A program made the position numbers and the translations under genes. A stretch of DNA of 64,000 nucleotides from Frankia nepalensis (GTDB taxonomy: Bacteria > Actinomycetota > Actinomycetes > Frankiales > Frankiaceae). Positions 14,875-24,296 of the stretch are shown piece after piece. Under the pieces are notes generated by a model. It did not search any database. It was not told the DNA's origin and was given only the letters and a program-made list of their open reading frames with translations. Every line of letters starts with the position of its first letter. The stretch's first letter is position 1. The DNA lies in assembly GCF_016786325.1 (NCBI RefSeq), contig NZ_JADWYU010000116.1, positions 1 to 64,000 on the forward strand. Reading direction: 5' to 3'.

Positions 14875-16734
14875 TCAGGAGCGGCGGGCCAGGGTGCCGG
14901 TCGGCCGGCCGGCGTCGTCCTCGTCCGAGGCGAAGGCCAGCCCGCCGTCGGGCCGCAGGAGCAGGCGCATCGTCCCGCCCTCCGTGCAGGCGGGGAAGCC
15001 GAGCACCGTCGAGTTGTTTCCGGAGCCGGGGACGTCCGTGAGGACCACCTCGTCGCCGCCGGCGCCGCCGAAGCCGACGAACCGCAGGTCACCGACGCAG
15101 GTCACGTCGCCGAGCGCGGCGGCGAGTCCTGTCAGGGTGAACTCGGCATGACCGAGTACCTGACCGCTCTCGCCCTCCCGCAGCGTGATCACCACGTCCT
15201 GGACGATGCCGAGCTGGGACGTCACCTGTCCCGCCCACTCGCCGGCATAGCCCTCGGGCAGCGAACCAGGACGTGGCGTGGCGGATTCGCGGGGCGGGTC
15301 GGAACCGGTCGGCGGCGGGGTGGGGGTGTCCGAGCCACCGGGCGCGGTGGAGCCGCCGGGTGTGGCGCTGGGGCCGTCCGGTGTCGCTGGCGGCCGCCCA
15401 TCGTTCTCGCTGGACACCGGAGTGGTCGCCAGGAAGACGATCAGTGCCACGATGGCGGCCAGGCCCAGGGCGCCCGCCGACGCCAGCGCGATCAGCCGAC
15501 GCTGGTTCCGCCGGCCGGAAGGAGGGCCGGACCGGTCCGCCGGGGGCTGGCCGGTCGATGGCCAGGGTGTCGACGGGCCGGGTGTCGACGGCTGGGACGT
15601 CAGCGGCTGGGGTGCTGGTGGCCACGGTGCTGGTGGCCAGGGTGTCGATGGCCAAGGTGTCGATGGCTGTGGTGTTGCTGGCTGTGGTGTCGGCGGCTGG
15701 GATGCCGATGGCTGGGGTGTCGGCGACGCGGTGGCGTGGGTTGGCACGAACTGCGTGGGACCAGAGCGGGAATCCGGCGTGGAGCCCAGCTCCGAGGTCC
15801 CCGGGGCGGAGGCAGACCCATCCAGGCCCGGACCGGTGGGCGCCTCGAGGTCGAGGAGGGCGACGGCCTGCCGGCTCAGGCTGGTGACCAGGTCCGGCGG
15901 CAGCCACCCGGCGGCGACCAGCGCGGCGGCGTCGCCGTCCGGAGCGAGCGAGGCCAGCACCGCGGCGGGGGTGGGGCGGGCCTCCGGGACCCTGCGCAGG
16001 CAGGCCCGGACGAGGTCGCGCAGGTCGGCGGGCAGGGCGTCGAGATCCGGCTCGCGGTTGAGGACGTTGTGCATCACCGCCGCGACGATGGGGCCGTCGA
16101 ACGGGCCCGCGCCGGTCGCGGCGAACACCAGGACGGCGCCGAGGGAGAAGACGTCGCTAGCCGGACCCGCCTCGGCGCCCCTGACCTGCTCCGGCGACAT
16201 GAACGCGGGGGAGCCGATCGGCGCGCCGGTGTGGGTGAGCACGGTGGCGTCGATGGCCCTGGAGACGCCGAAGTCGATGACCCGCGGTCCGTCCAGGCTG
16301 AGCAGCACGTTGGACGGCTTGAGATCGCGGTGGACCAGGCCGGTGTCGTGAATGGCGATCAGGGCCTCGGCGAGGCCGGCGCCGAGCGTGCGCACGGTCG
16401 GCGCGGGCAGCGGGCCGCGCCCGGCCACCGCCTGGGTCAGCGAAGGCCCGGGGATGTACGTGGTGACGAGGTACGGGTACTCGGCGTCGGGGTCGGCGTC
16501 GACCAGTGGGGCCGTCCACGGGCCGCCGACCCGTCGGGCCGCCTCGACCTCCCGGCGGAACCGGAGCCGGAACGTGGGGTTGTCAGCGAACTCGGGGCGG
16601 ATCACCTTGACGGCGACGTTCCTGCCGCCCTGGCTGCGCGCCAGGTATACGCGGCCCATTCCGCCCGAGCCGAGGGCGCCGAGTAGCCGGTAGCCGCCGA
16701 CGGCGCGAGGATCGTCGGCGCGCAGCGGTTTCAC
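14875..16734 (-). CDS. Membrane-anchored Ser/Thr protein kinase
   Basis: 619 aa. Residues 15-270 are a PknB-type kinase domain: glycine loop LGSGGMGRVY, Lys43, HRDLKPSN with catalytic Asp137, DFG Asp154, and activation-loop end GSPAFMSPE. Then comes a Ser/Thr/Pro-rich linker (about residues 310-400) with degenerate QPSTPWPSTPWP-type repeats, one membrane helix (about 415-440), and a ~180-aa extracytoplasmic domain rich in Gly with two Cys pairs' worth of residues. No PASTA repeats. It is the last gene before DUF1257 on the same strand, with ~275 bp and a separate promoter-like element between. A regulatory link to the chaperone locus is possible but inferred only from position. Confidence 0.92.
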   Translation of the reverse strand: MKPLRADDPRAVGGYRLLGALGSGGMGRVYLARSQGGRNVAVKVIRPEFADNPTFRLRFRREVEAARRVGGPWTAPLVDADPDAEYPYLVTTYIPGPSLTQAVAGRGPLPAPTVRTLGAGLAEALIAIHDTGLVHRDLKPSNVLLSLDGPRVIDFGVSRAIDATVLTHTGAPIGSPAFMSPEQVRGAEAGPASDVFSLGAVLVFAATGAGPFDGPIVAAVMHNVLNREPDLDALPADLRDLVRACLRRVPEARPTPAAVLASLAPDGDAAALVAAGWLPPDLVTSLSRQAVALLDLEAPTGPGLDGSASAPGTSELGSTPDSRSGPTQFVPTHATASPTPQPSASQPPTPQPATPQPSTPWPSTPWPPAPWPPAPQPLTSQPSTPGPSTPWPSTGQPPADRSGPPSGRRNQRRLIALASAGALGLAAIVALIVFLATTPVSSENDGRPPATPDGPSATPGGSTAPGGSDTPTPPPTGSDPPRESATPRPGSLPEGYAGEWAGQVTSQLGIVQDVVITLREGESGQVLGHAEFTLTGLAAALGDVTCVGDLRFVGFGGAGGDEVVLTDVPGSGNNSTVLGFPACTEGGTMRLLLRPDGGLAFASDEDDAGRPTGTLARRS

Positions 16735-16871
16735 GCGGGATCGTCCTCCTTGCGTCCGCGAGCCGGGGGCGGGCTCGCATTCGCCGCGATGGGCCTATCC
16801 TCCGGGACGTCTGGGCCGCTTCGACGCACACCCCCGCCTTTTCTGCGCGTCCCCGGCGGTGTCCCGCGCGG

Positions 16872-17684
16872 TCAGGCCAGCTGGATGCCGCCGTCGATCG
16901 CCAGGACCTGGCCGGTGACGAACGCCCCGGTGTCGGAGGCGAGGTAGACCGCGGCGGCGCCGATCTCGGACGGGTAGGCGGTCTGGCGGGTGAGCACGGT
17001 GCGGCGGCCGATCGAGTGCAGCTCCTCGCGCCTGGTGGCGCCCAGCCGGGCGAAGAGGCCGTTCGCATGCCAGCGGCTGCCGGAGCTGACGTCGTCGGAC
17101 CCGGTCGGGAGGGTGCCGTAGGGAGCGATGGCGTTGACGGTGATGCCCTGCTTGCCGACCTCCTTGGCGAGCACCTTGGAGAAGGCGTGCACAGCGCCCT
17201 TCATCGCGGAGTACACGGCTATCAGCGGGTCGCCCAGGATCCCGGCCGTCGAGCCGATGTTGATGATCCGGCCGTGCCCGTGGGCGATCATGCCGGGCAG
17301 CACCGCGTGGGTGCAGTTCAGCGTGCTGAGCAGGTTGAGCGCGATGTCCTGCTGCCAGGTCTCCGGGTCGGTGTCGACGAACGCGTCGATGTCGACGTTG
17401 CCGCCGACGTTGTTCACCAGCACATCGATCGCCTCGAATCTGGCGAGCACGGCGGCGACCATCGCGCCGACCTGAGCCCGGTCGGTCACGTCGGCCGCCT
17501 GCCAGAGAACGTCCTTCGCGCCGGCTCCCAGCAGCGTCTCGCGCACCTGCTGGCCTCGCCGCTCGTCCCTGCCGACGATCACGACGTTGGTCCCCTCGGC
17601 GGCGAACGCGAGCGCGATGCCGCGCCCGATGTTCGCGTTCGCGCCCGTCACGACGACGGTGCGCCCGGTCAGCCCAGTCTCCAC
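16872..17684 (-). CDS. Short-chain dehydrogenase/reductase (SDR)
   Basis: 270 aa NAD(P)-dependent oxidoreductase of the classical SDR type. Nucleotide motif TGANANIGRGIA near residue 12, NNVGG (structural Asn motif), catalytic Ser in INIGSTAG and the catalytic Tyr-x3-Lys as YSAMK, followed by NAIAPYGTLPTG. C-terminal DGGIQLA is the usual SDR ending. Related enzymes reduce 3-oxoacyl-ACP or oxidise steroids/alcohols; the substrate cannot be set. GTG 17684 has AGAGGGTGG just upstream. An AAAGTAAACGATCACT stretch, promoter-like, lies just before it. Monocistronic. Confidence 0.9.
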   Translation of the reverse strand: METGLTGRTVVVTGANANIGRGIALAFAAEGTNVVIVGRDERRGQQVRETLLGAGAKDVLWQAADVTDRAQVGAMVAAVLARFEAIDVLVNNVGGNVDIDAFVDTDPETWQQDIALNLLSTLNCTHAVLPGMIAHGHGRIINIGSTAGILGDPLIAVYSAMKGAVHAFSKVLAKEVGKQGITVNAIAPYGTLPTGSDDVSSGSRWHANGLFARLGATRREELHSIGRRTVLTRQTAYPSEIGAAAVYLASDTGAFVTGQVLAIDGGIQLA

Positions 17685-17879
17685 TCGGCCACCCTCTCGA
17701 GACGGAAAGTAAACGATCACTGCTGAGGAGGGTACCCGGACGGTCCGGGCGCGGTCCTGCCGTGCGACCCCGGCGTGGGCCGGCGCGGAACGGGCCGGCG
17801 CGGACCGAGCCGGCGGGGTTCCCGGCGGGGCCCGCCTAACGAAGGCGCCGGTCGGGCGCCGCCGGTTACTGTGCCGGGC

Positions 17880-18548
17880 ATGGGTGATTCGGCACCGGTC
17901 GTGCTGGTTCATGGGTTCGCGTCGTCAAGTGAGCACGGCTGGCGGCCGGCCGGCTGGATGGACCTGTTGCGGGAGGCGGGCCGCGAGGTCATCGCCGTCG
18001 ACCTGCCCGGCCACGGCACCTCCGCCCGCTCGACCGACCCGGCGGACTACGCCGACGTGGCGGACACCGTCGCGGCGGCGTTCGCCGACCGTGGACCGGT
18101 CGACGCCGTCGGCTTCTCCGCGGGTGCCCGGCTCCTGCTGGAGATCGCCGCGCGTGGGCTCGCGTCGTTCGAGCGGATCGCCCTGATGGGCATCGGTCCC
18201 GCCGTTCTGGAGGCGCGCGAGGCGGTTCCGTTCGCGATCGACAATCCCGACCCCGCCGACGTCCGCGCCCGGCTGTTCCGCGGCCTCGCCAAGAACGCGG
18301 GCAACGACCTCGACGCCCTGGCCGCGTTCGCCCGCCGCCCCCTCGACGCGCTGACCGCCGTCGAGCTCGCCGCCGTCACCTGCGAGGTCCTCGTCGTGAC
18401 CGGCGAACGCGACACGGCCGGCTCCCCGGAGGAGCTCGCCGCGATGCTTCCCAACGCCACCGGCGTCACCATCGAGGGTGCCGACCACTTCTCCCTGCAG
18501 TCCAACATGCGCGCCATGGACGCCGTGCTGAGCTTCCTCGGCGTCTGA
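17880..18548 (+). CDS. Alpha/beta hydrolase
   Basis: 222 aa. Starts with VVLVHGFASSSEHGW (oxyanion HG motif), then DLPGHGTSARS, nucleophile elbow GFSAGAR (Ser), acid in GERDTAGSPEE and catalytic His in EGADHF. This is a compact cytosolic esterase/lactonase-like hydrolase without a signal peptide or cap domain. ATG 17880 begins exactly at the family's N-terminus. Divergent from the SDR gene with ~195 bp between. Substrate unknown. Confidence 0.88.
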   Translation: MGDSAPVVLVHGFASSSEHGWRPAGWMDLLREAGREVIAVDLPGHGTSARSTDPADYADVADTVAAAFADRGPVDAVGFSAGARLLLEIAARGLASFERIALMGIGPAVLEAREAVPFAIDNPDPADVRARLFRGLAKNAGNDLDALAAFARRPLDALTAVELAAVTCEVLVVTGERDTAGSPEELAAMLPNATGVTIEGADHFSLQSNMRAMDAVLSFLGV

Positions 18549-18934
18549 CGAACTCACGTGCGCCGACCTGAGCGCCGGCGCGCTCCAGCCGGGCTCAGTC
18601 GTACGCGTTCAGGCGGGTGCCGGCGGACGAATGCGTGACCGCCGCATGGGCGGCGTGACCTGATCGCTGCTTGTGCCCTTCCGGGGCCGTGATCCGGCCC
18701 GGCGGGCGACCGCTCGGGGGCAGAAACAGCGATCACCGCGGGGCCTCCGCCACAAGATCCGCGCCAGAGTCGAACGGGTGGCGCCAGATCAGGTTGAGAA
18801 CCGGTTCCGGTCACGAGTCTGGTGCGGGCCCGACGGTCGCGGCCGCCTGTCCTCTGCCGCTGGCCGCGGGCGCATCATCGCCTCGGCTCCGGGCATAAAA
18901 GACGACGTCAATCGAGGCGCGGGGGTGAGCGGAC
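18549..18934. other. Intergenic region with inverted repeat
   Basis: 386 bp without a convincing gene. It contains the inverted repeat at 18661-18735. AT-richer sequence near 18890-18930 (GGCATAAAAGACGACGTCAA) probably holds the promoter of the HdeD-like gene. Confidence 0.4.
18661..18735. repeat. Imperfect inverted repeat sharing an 18-mer with 25781
   Basis: Left arm TGATCGCTGCTTGTGCCC (18661-18678), right arm GGGGGCAGAAACAGCGATCA (ending 18735); they pair imperfectly over ~20 bp with a ~38-base loop. The left arm recurs with one mismatch at 25781. Probably a short dispersed palindromic element; function unknown. Confidence 0.55.
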
Positions 18935-19558
18935 ATGCTGAGGTCGGTTTCCACGTCACTGATGGTGCGTGGCGCGATCGCTGTGATTTTCGGAATCTTC
19001 GCCATCGCATGGCCAGGTATCACCCTGAGCGCGGTGGTAATATTGTTCGCGATTTATGCGTTCTGTGACGCGTTTGGCCAGTTCCACCGAGTTGCCGCCA
19101 CGGACCGGACCGGTTCGGCGGTCGGCCACATGACGTTGGGACTCATCGACATCGCCGCCGGTATCGTGGCACTCGCCTGGCCGGCGATCACCGCGTTCGT
19201 GCTGACGGTCTGGATCGCCGCCTGGGCCGTGGTCGCCGGCATCATCGAGATCGCCGGCGCCATCACGAGCAAGCGGGCGCGCACCGGCGTCCGGATCAGC
19301 CTGACCCTCCTCGGCGTGGCCAGCATCCTGTTCGGGATCGTCCTGTTCGCTCACCCCTACGCCGGCGTGACGGTTCTCGCGCTGCTGTTTGGGCTGTTCC
19401 TGCTGTTCTACGGGGTCAACCTGCTGGTGACGGGCTTCCGGATGCGGACCGAGATCGGGACTGGTGGGCTGCCCACCGACACCCTCGGCTGGCGGGGCGC
19501 CGGCCGTGGCGCGGACGCGACCCGGCAGGCGGGCCGTCCGGCGTCCGGCTCCCGGTAG
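18935..19558 (+). CDS. HdeD-like (DUF308) membrane protein
   Basis: 207 aa. Six predicted transmembrane helices arranged as three hairpins: MVRGAIAVIFGIFAIAWPG, SAVVILFAIYAF, GLIDIAAGIVALAWPAIT, FVLTVWIAAWAVVAGI, SLTLLGVASILFGIVL and VLALLFGLFLLFYG. The repeated G(I/L)..I..G...L.WP pattern is diagnostic for HdeD/DUF308, named after an E. coli acid-stress protein; function in actinobacteria is not established. The last ~40 residues are a polar, Arg/Gly-rich cytoplasmic tail. ATG 18935 is preceded by GGGTGAGCGG. A strong terminator follows. Confidence 0.88.
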   Translation: MLRSVSTSLMVRGAIAVIFGIFAIAWPGITLSAVVILFAIYAFCDAFGQFHRVAATDRTGSAVGHMTLGLIDIAAGIVALAWPAITAFVLTVWIAAWAVVAGIIEIAGAITSKRARTGVRISLTLLGVASILFGIVLFAHPYAGVTVLALLFGLFLLFYGVNLLVTGFRMRTEIGTGGLPTDTLGWRGAGRGADATRQAGRPASGSR

Positions 19559-19569
19559 TCCAGCGGTTG

Positions 19570-19628
19570 TGCACGTTCGGCCGGTCCGGCCCGGCCTCCG
19601 GTCGGGCCGAGAACCGGCCGAACGTGCA
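19570..19628 (+). terminator. Long hairpin after HdeD-like gene
   Basis: Perfect 16-bp stem TGCACGTTCGGCCGGT (19570-19585) with its complement at 19613-19628; the loop holds a second small GGCCCG/CGGGCC hairpin. Begins 11 bp after the stop codon. Confidence 0.75.
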
Positions 19629-19644
19629 GACCGCGGCGCCAGTC

Positions 19645-19892
19645 CTTCCCGTGGATCTTGATCGGGGAGCTCGAGCGCCGATTCGCGCACGCATCTGACG
19701 ATCAGGAGTTCCCGGCGGACCCGGTGGCCTCCTTGATCGTCAGATGCGTGCGCCCGTCGGCGATTTCTGTCCGTTTTGCCGCAGAATCTCGTACAGACCT
19801 GGTGATCTACCGAAGAGACCGGGCCGGGCGGGGTGAAGACGCTGATTGTGTACGCGGATCGGCGTCTCGCGGCGGCGCGAGATCCAGAGGAT
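19645..19892 (-). mobile_element. MITE-like dispersed element, copy C (reverse orientation)
   Basis: About 248 bp matching copies at 2043-2294 and 44526-44779 when reverse-complemented: CCTTCCCGTGGATCTTG at the low-coordinate end, core GGTAGATCACCAGGTC on the minus strand, internal palindrome around 19686-19750 (GCGCACGCATCTGACGATCA and its mirror). The far end (GATCCAGAGGATG) is more decayed and stops 5 bp from the next gene's stop codon. Confidence 0.65.
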
Positions 19893-19896
19893 GGCC

Positions 19897-20235
19897 CTAC
19901 GCCGCCGAGGCGATGTCCTCCGCCTGGCCCGGGATCCGCTCATAGTCGCGGACGGCGCGCGGGTACGGGACCAGGCCCATGACCAGGCCACGGCGCGCGG
20001 CGCGCTCGGCCAGCCGCTGACGGGTGAGCCGTTCGCCGAGCAGCGGCAGGAAGACCGTCACACGCGCGTTCCGCTCCAGTTCCCGGAAGACATCGACATA
20101 GGTCTCGGCCACCTCGGCCAGGGTGAACGTCGCGCCGTAGTCCTCGGTGACCTCCCGGATCACCCGGCTGGCCAGCCGCTGGATCCGGGGGTCCAGCTGG
20201 TCGGCGCTGGAGCCGATCCCGATGTTCTCACTCAT
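19897..20235 (-). CDS. Small helical protein (three-helix-bundle dimerisation type)
   Basis: 112 aa, all-alpha. LDPRIQRLASRVIREVTEDYGATFTLAEVAETYVDVFRELERNARVTVFLPLLGERLTRQRL gives three amphipathic helices, resembling the small actinobacterial family annotated as three-helix-bundle dimerisation domain proteins; the assignment is tentative. The C-terminus is a short Arg-rich then acidic tail. An excellent AAAGGAGA lies 7 bases before ATG 20235. Function unknown. Its upstream region contains a 19-bp tandem array (20484-20710). Confidence 0.75.
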   Translation of the reverse strand: MSENIGIGSSADQLDPRIQRLASRVIREVTEDYGATFTLAEVAETYVDVFRELERNARVTVFLPLLGERLTRQRLAERAARRGLVMGLVPYPRAVRDYERIPGQAEDIASAA

Positions 20236-20483
20236 GGGAATCTCCTTTGGGACGGTGAATGCCGCCCATTCGGCGGGCGAAAAGCGGTGACTACGGCGGC
20301 TCTGTCGAGCCTTCCGGTGCCCGCGGGTACCGGAGACCGAAAGAGGCTCCTTGTGGAACTTTCCAGGCCGTTCCCCACGGGGTGAGGGGTGTTATTGAAG
20401 ACTTTCGTGGCCGACCGTGTGAAAAACCGTGTGAAGATGCCGTCTGGCCGGCGTCGGGCTCGGGACATCACGGTCGGCGAGGC
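20236..20483. other. Intergenic region upstream of the small helical gene
   Basis: About 250 bp without a gene. AT-richer sequence around 20395-20440 (TTGAAGACTTTCGTGG and GTGTGAAAAACC) is the likely promoter area for the minus-strand gene at 19897-20235. Confidence 0.35.
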
Positions 20484-20710
20484 GACGTCCGCGGGCTCAC
20501 GCCGCCTCAGGTCCGGTCTCGACGTCGCGAACCCGCGGGGACGCCTCGGGCTCGCGACGGCGCATCGGACCCGCGAGGACGCCTCAGGTCCAGATTGACT
20601 TCCCAGCCTGCGATCGACGCTTCAGTTCCGTATCGACGTCTCAGGTCCGTAAGGACGGCCAAGCCCGTAGCGACGTCCCAGGTTCCGTCAGGACGGCTGG
20701 TTCGGGTGAG
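20484..20710. repeat. Degenerate 19-bp tandem array, about 12 units
   Basis: Units start with GAC at 20521, 20540, 20556, 20578, 20597, 20616, 20635, 20654, 20672 and 20692, with two weaker ones from 20484. Spacing is 19 bp in most steps (16-22 overall). Approximate consensus: GACGTCTCAGGTCCGTATC. No spacer-like unique sequence, so not CRISPR. It lies between the ABC permease stop and the upstream region of the small helical gene. Confidence 0.7.
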
Positions 20711-20755
20711 CAGCCCCAGCAGCCGGCCCGCCTCGCGGCGGTCCGGCGCGGCCGG

Positions 20756-22426
20756 TCAGGTGGTCGGGATGTCGCGGCGGCGCAGGCCGGCCAGGCCGAC
20801 GGCCGCGAGGGCCAGCACGAGGACGCACAGCGACGCGAGCGGGAGAGGGTCCGCCGAACCGCCAGAAGCGTGGGTGGTGTGGGTGAACGGGGAGAGGTCC
20901 AGCAGCCAGTGGCTGAGGTTCAGCCCGGAGCCGACCAGGCCTATGAACAGGCAGGCGGCGAGCACGGCCCAGCTCATCGCCCACAGCCGCGGCAGCAGCC
21001 CGAACAGCGCCAGGGCGATCGCCGCGAGCAGGGCGACCGCCGGTAGCTGGGCGGCCGCCCAGCCAAGGCCGCGCGCGGTCTGGCGGCCGACGCCGCCGTC
21101 GGTCAGGCCGTAGACCAGGCCGGTGACGGCGCCGGCGAGGAGCATGGCGGCCGCGGGACCGAGCGCGGCGAAGACGAGATGGCTCGCGGCCCAGCGCGGG
21201 CGGGACACGGCCGTCGCGAGGACCGGCTCGGCCCGGCCGGCGGCCTCCTCGGCCCGCAGCCGCAGCACGGCCTGGATGGCGTAGCCCGCGGCGATCATCC
21301 CGAGAATGGACATGATCGCCGCGAGGTAGGCGTCGATGAGGCCGGCCCGGCCTCCGAGGCGGGTGAAGACGTCCCCCAGACCGGGGTTGTCCTCGACCAG
21401 GTCCGTCACGCCGGCCGCGACACCGCCGAAGACGAGGCCGAGCAGAGCGAACCCGGTGAGCCAGCCGGCGAGCAGCCCGCGGTGCAGCCGCCAGGTGAGC
21501 GCGAGCGGGGAGCCGAAGGCGGGTGCCGCCTCGGCCCGGCCGAGCCGGTCGGGCAGCAGCCCGGCCCCCAGGTCGCGGCGCGCCGACAGCGCCACGGCCG
21601 CGGCGACCAGCGCGGCCACGAGGCCGGCGGCCACGGCGAGCACCCACCAGCGCTCGGCGCCAGACGTCGCGGCATACGGGCCGATCCGCTGGACCAGGCC
21701 GATCGGCGAGGCCCAGGACAGCCATTCCCATGAGCCGCCGGGGCCGCCGGGCACGGTGAAGCCGCCGTGGTCGCCGAGGACGCGGGCCGCGAAGGAGCCG
21801 GCGAGCGCCACGGTGGCGATCCCGCGCGCGGCGCCGGCGCTGGTGGTGAGCTGCGCGGCCACCGCCCCGACACCGGCGAAGATCCAGCCGGCGGCGGCGT
21901 ACTCCAGCCCGGCGGCGACGGACCCGGCCACCGGCAGGCCGCGCAGGCTGAGCGCCGCCGCCGTGACCACGGCCAGTCCCAGGTTGGCGGCGAGGGTGAC
22001 GACGAGCGCGGCGGCGAGGCCCGCCTGCCGGCCGACGACCGTCGAGCCGACCAGTTCGCGGCGGCCGGCCTCCTCCTCGGTCCTGGTGTGCCGGATGACG
22101 ACGAGAAGGCTGATCAGTCCGGTGATGACGGGGATGAAACCGCCCCGCCAGACCACCAGCTCGCCGAGGCTGGACCCGGACAGCGGCCCGTAGAGGGCCA
22201 TGAAGGTCGCGTTGCCGGCGCTGGTCCGCGCGAACTCGGCCCGGTCGGCGGCGGTCGGGTACAGGTCCGCGAAGGTCACCGCGAAGCTGACCGGCAGGAT
22301 CCCGATGACGTAGACCCAGATCGGCAGCAGCACCCGGTCGCGCCGCAGCGCCAGCCGCGCCAGCACTCCGACGCCCGTCAGCACCCCGGTGCCCGTCAGC
22401 GCGCGGGGGCCCGCGAGGCCGGTCAC
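20756..22426 (-). CDS. ABC exporter permease (12-TM, ABC-2 type)
   Basis: 556 aa, about twelve hydrophobic segments in two similar halves (first helix near [21 protein letters not shown]). Resembles the large ABC-2-type permeases of actinobacterial multidrug/antibiotic exporters, where one long permease pairs with one ATPase. GTG 22426 overlaps the ATPase stop (GTGA), so the two are coupled. The TetR gene stands first in the same operon, suggesting induction by the exported compound. The last residues [10 protein letters not shown] end on the cytoplasmic side. Substrate unknown. Confidence 0.88.
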   Translation of the reverse strand: MTGLAGPRALTGTGVLTGVGVLARLALRRDRVLLPIWVYVIGILPVSFAVTFADLYPTAADRAEFARTSAGNATFMALYGPLSGSSLGELVVWRGGFIPVITGLISLLVVIRHTRTEEEAGRRELVGSTVVGRQAGLAAALVVTLAANLGLAVVTAAALSLRGLPVAGSVAAGLEYAAAGWIFAGVGAVAAQLTTSAGAARGIATVALAGSFAARVLGDHGGFTVPGGPGGSWEWLSWASPIGLVQRIGPYAATSGAERWWVLAVAAGLVAALVAAAVALSARRDLGAGLLPDRLGRAEAAPAFGSPLALTWRLHRGLLAGWLTGFALLGLVFGGVAAGVTDLVEDNPGLGDVFTRLGGRAGLIDAYLAAIMSILGMIAAGYAIQAVLRLRAEEAAGRAEPVLATAVSRPRWAASHLVFAALGPAAAMLLAGAVTGLVYGLTDGGVGRQTARGLGWAAAQLPAVALLAAIALALFGLLPRLWAMSWAVLAACLFIGLVGSGLNLSHWLLDLSPFTHTTHASGGSADPLPLASLCVLVLALAAVGLAGLRRRDIPTT

Positions 22427-23406
22427 CGCCCCGCCTCCGCTCGTTCGCCGCCGGCCGCGGCGCCCGTGGCCGCGCCCGCGCCCGTGGTCGCGCCGCTGGC
22501 GCCGGACCGGTCGTAGTGACGCAGGAACAGCTCCTCGAGGGTGGGCGGCGTGCTCACCAGGCCGCGCACGCCGACGGCCGCGAGCCGGGACAGGGCGGGG
22601 GTGAGCGCGCCCTCGTCCGCCTCGAAGCTCACCCGGCCACCGGCGGTCGCCAGGTCGTGCACCCCGGGGATCGCGGCGAGGCCGGCGGCCGTGGCCGCCG
22701 CGTCCGCGGCCGGCGTCAGGTCGGCCTGGACGATGGTGCGGGTGAGGTGGCGCATCTCGGCGAGCGTCCCGGACTCCACCGCCCGGCCGTCCCGGATGAT
22801 CGTCACCCGCTCGCACAGCGCCTCGACCTCGCTGAGGATGTGGCTGGACAGCAGCACGGTGCGCCCGTCGCGGCGCTGCTCCTCCCGCACCAGCTCGCGG
22901 AACTGCTCCTCCATCAGCGGGTCCAGCCCGCTCGTCGGCTCGTCGAGCAGCAGCAGCTCGACGTCGGAGGCGAACGCCGCGACCAGCGCCACCTTCTGCC
23001 GGTTGCCCTTCGAGTAGGAGCGGCCCTTCAGGCGCGGATCCAGGTCGAATCGGTCCAGCAGCTCCGCCCGCCGTCGCCTGTCGAGCCCGCCGCGCAGCCG
23101 GCCGAGCAGGTCGATCGCCTCCCCGCCGGAGAGGTTCGGCCAGAGCGTGACGTCGCCCGGCACGTAGGCGAGCCGGCGGTGCAGCGCGGTCGCCTCGCGC
23201 CACAGGTCACCGCCGAGGAGGCTCACCGTCCCGGCGTCGGCGCGCATCAGGCCGAGCAGGACGCGCAGCGTCGTGCTCTTGCCGGCCCCGTTCGGGCCGA
23301 GAAAGCCGTGCACCTCGCCGGTGCGCACCCTCAGGTCCAGCCCGTCGAGAGCCCTGGTGGGGCCGAAGGTCTTGACGAGCCCTTCGGCGCGGATCGCCTC
23401 GTCCAT
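22423..23406 (-). CDS. ABC exporter ATP-binding protein
   Basis: 327 aa. Walker [10 protein letters not shown] (about 38-46), Q-loop region replaced by [14 protein letters not shown] as in DrrA-type exporters, signature [10 protein letters not shown] in place of LSGGQ, Walker [13 protein letters not shown], and H-loop [11 protein letters not shown]-terminal ~90-residue extension follows, ending in a Gly/Ala-rich tail with low complexity. ATG 23406 has GAAGGG 8 bases upstream; GTG 23415 would overlap the TetR stop (GTGA) and is the alternative. Drives the downstream permease in efflux. Confidence 0.92.
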   Translation of the reverse strand: MDEAIRAEGLVKTFGPTRALDGLDLRVRTGEVHGFLGPNGAGKSTTLRVLLGLMRADAGTVSLLGGDLWREATALHRRLAYVPGDVTLWPNLSGGEAIDLLGRLRGGLDRRRRAELLDRFDLDPRLKGRSYSKGNRQKVALVAAFASDVELLLLDEPTSGLDPLMEEQFRELVREEQRRDGRTVLLSSHILSEVEALCERVTIIRDGRAVESGTLAEMRHLTRTIVQADLTPAADAAATAAGLAAIPGVHDLATAGGRVSFEADEGALTPALSRLAAVGVRGLVSTPPTLEELFLRHYDRSGASGATTGAGAATGAAAGGERAEAGR

Positions 23407-23411
23407 GGCCG

Positions 23412-24134
23412 TCACCCTTCGATCCCGCTGTCGCTGTCGCTGTCGCTGCCGATCCCGCTGTCGTTGCCGCTGTCGCCGTCGGCGCGGCCGTCGACGAGGC
23501 GTGACCGCACCTGCTCGTAGGAGGCCCGCGCCTGGGCGGCCTGCTCGGCGGTCAGCAGCGGGTTCGAGTAGAGGTCGACGAGCGCGTTCCCCAGCCGGAT
23601 CTGCCCGGCGGCGTCCAGCACGTCGGCGCCCAGCGCCCTGGAGACGTGGTCGTGCAGCATCAGCAGACCGCTCTGCATCGCGACCAGCGCGGCGGCGAAC
23701 GCCCGCGGGTCCGCCGGCGTCGTCGGCAGCCGCCCGGCCACGGCCCACTGCTCGGTGAGCGCGACCATCTGGTCGAACAACGCCGCGGAGGCCGACGAGC
23801 CGTCGACCATCGAGCGCGCCACGTACCGCTGGTACTCGAGCACGGACGGGTACACGGAGGCCAGGAATCCTGGATCCGCCAGCCGTCCGACCACCCAGGC
23901 CTGCTCCTTGATGGCGATCATGCGTTCCAGCGCGAACGAGTCGCAGGCGTCGCGCAGCGCCTCCTTCGAGCCGAAGTGATGGCGCACCAGACCGGACGAC
24001 ACCCCGGCGGCCGCCGCGATCGCCCGGATCGTCGCCGCCTCGAAACCCTGCTCCGCGAACAGCCGCAGGGCCGCGTCCCGGATGCGCGCCTTGGCCGTCA
24101 GGTCCTCGGATGCCCGCTCCAGCCGCGTCGCCAT
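23412..24134 (-). CDS. TetR family transcriptional repressor
   Basis: 240 aa. N-terminal Tet[49 protein letters not shown] (about 18-62). The C-terminal domain is helical for ligand binding and dimerisation. It ends in a Ser/Asp/Gly repeat ([18 protein letters not shown]) encoded by six-base repeats near 23426-23480. First gene of the operon TetR-ATPase-permease, so it most likely represses its own operon through the palindromes at 24162-24194. ATG 24134 is chosen; GTG 24143 is possible. Confidence 0.9.
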   Translation of the reverse strand: MATRLERASEDLTAKARIRDAALRLFAEQGFEAATIRAIAAAAGVSSGLVRHHFGSKEALRDACDSFALERMIAIKEQAWVVGRLADPGFLASVYPSVLEYQRYVARSMVDGSSASAALFDQMVALTEQWAVAGRLPTTPADPRAFAAALVAMQSGLLMLHDHVSRALGADVLDAAGQIRLGNALVDLYSNPLLTAEQAAQARASYEQVRSRLVDGRADGDSGNDSGIGSDSDSDSGIEG

Positions 24135-24161
24135 CGCCACCACCCCCGGCCCGGACTATAC

Positions 24162-24194
24162 GTCCATGCAGTGGACTACACAATCGTGTAGTCC
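24162..24194. promoter_or_regulatory. Overlapping palindromic operators for the TetR operon
   Basis: GGACTATACGTCC (24162-24174) and the 9-4-9 palindrome GGACTACAC-AATC-GTGTAGTCC (24173-24194) overlap just upstream of the TetR start. The shared GGACTA half-sites suggest two dimers of one repressor. The AT-rich segment also probably contains the promoter -10. Confidence 0.75.
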
Positions 24195-24296
24195 GGCTTG
24201 GCGCCGTAGGCCCGCGGGCCCGGCGCGTCCAGGCGCTCGCCGCGGGCGTGGCCGCTCGAAAATTCGACTTAACGGGGCCTGGGGGGTTGGGCGAAC

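Noticed and set aside
20484-20710. CRISPR array
   Set aside because: Repeats are degenerate and adjacent with no unique spacers, and no cas genes are present. Same for the 18-, 24- and 30-bp repeats.
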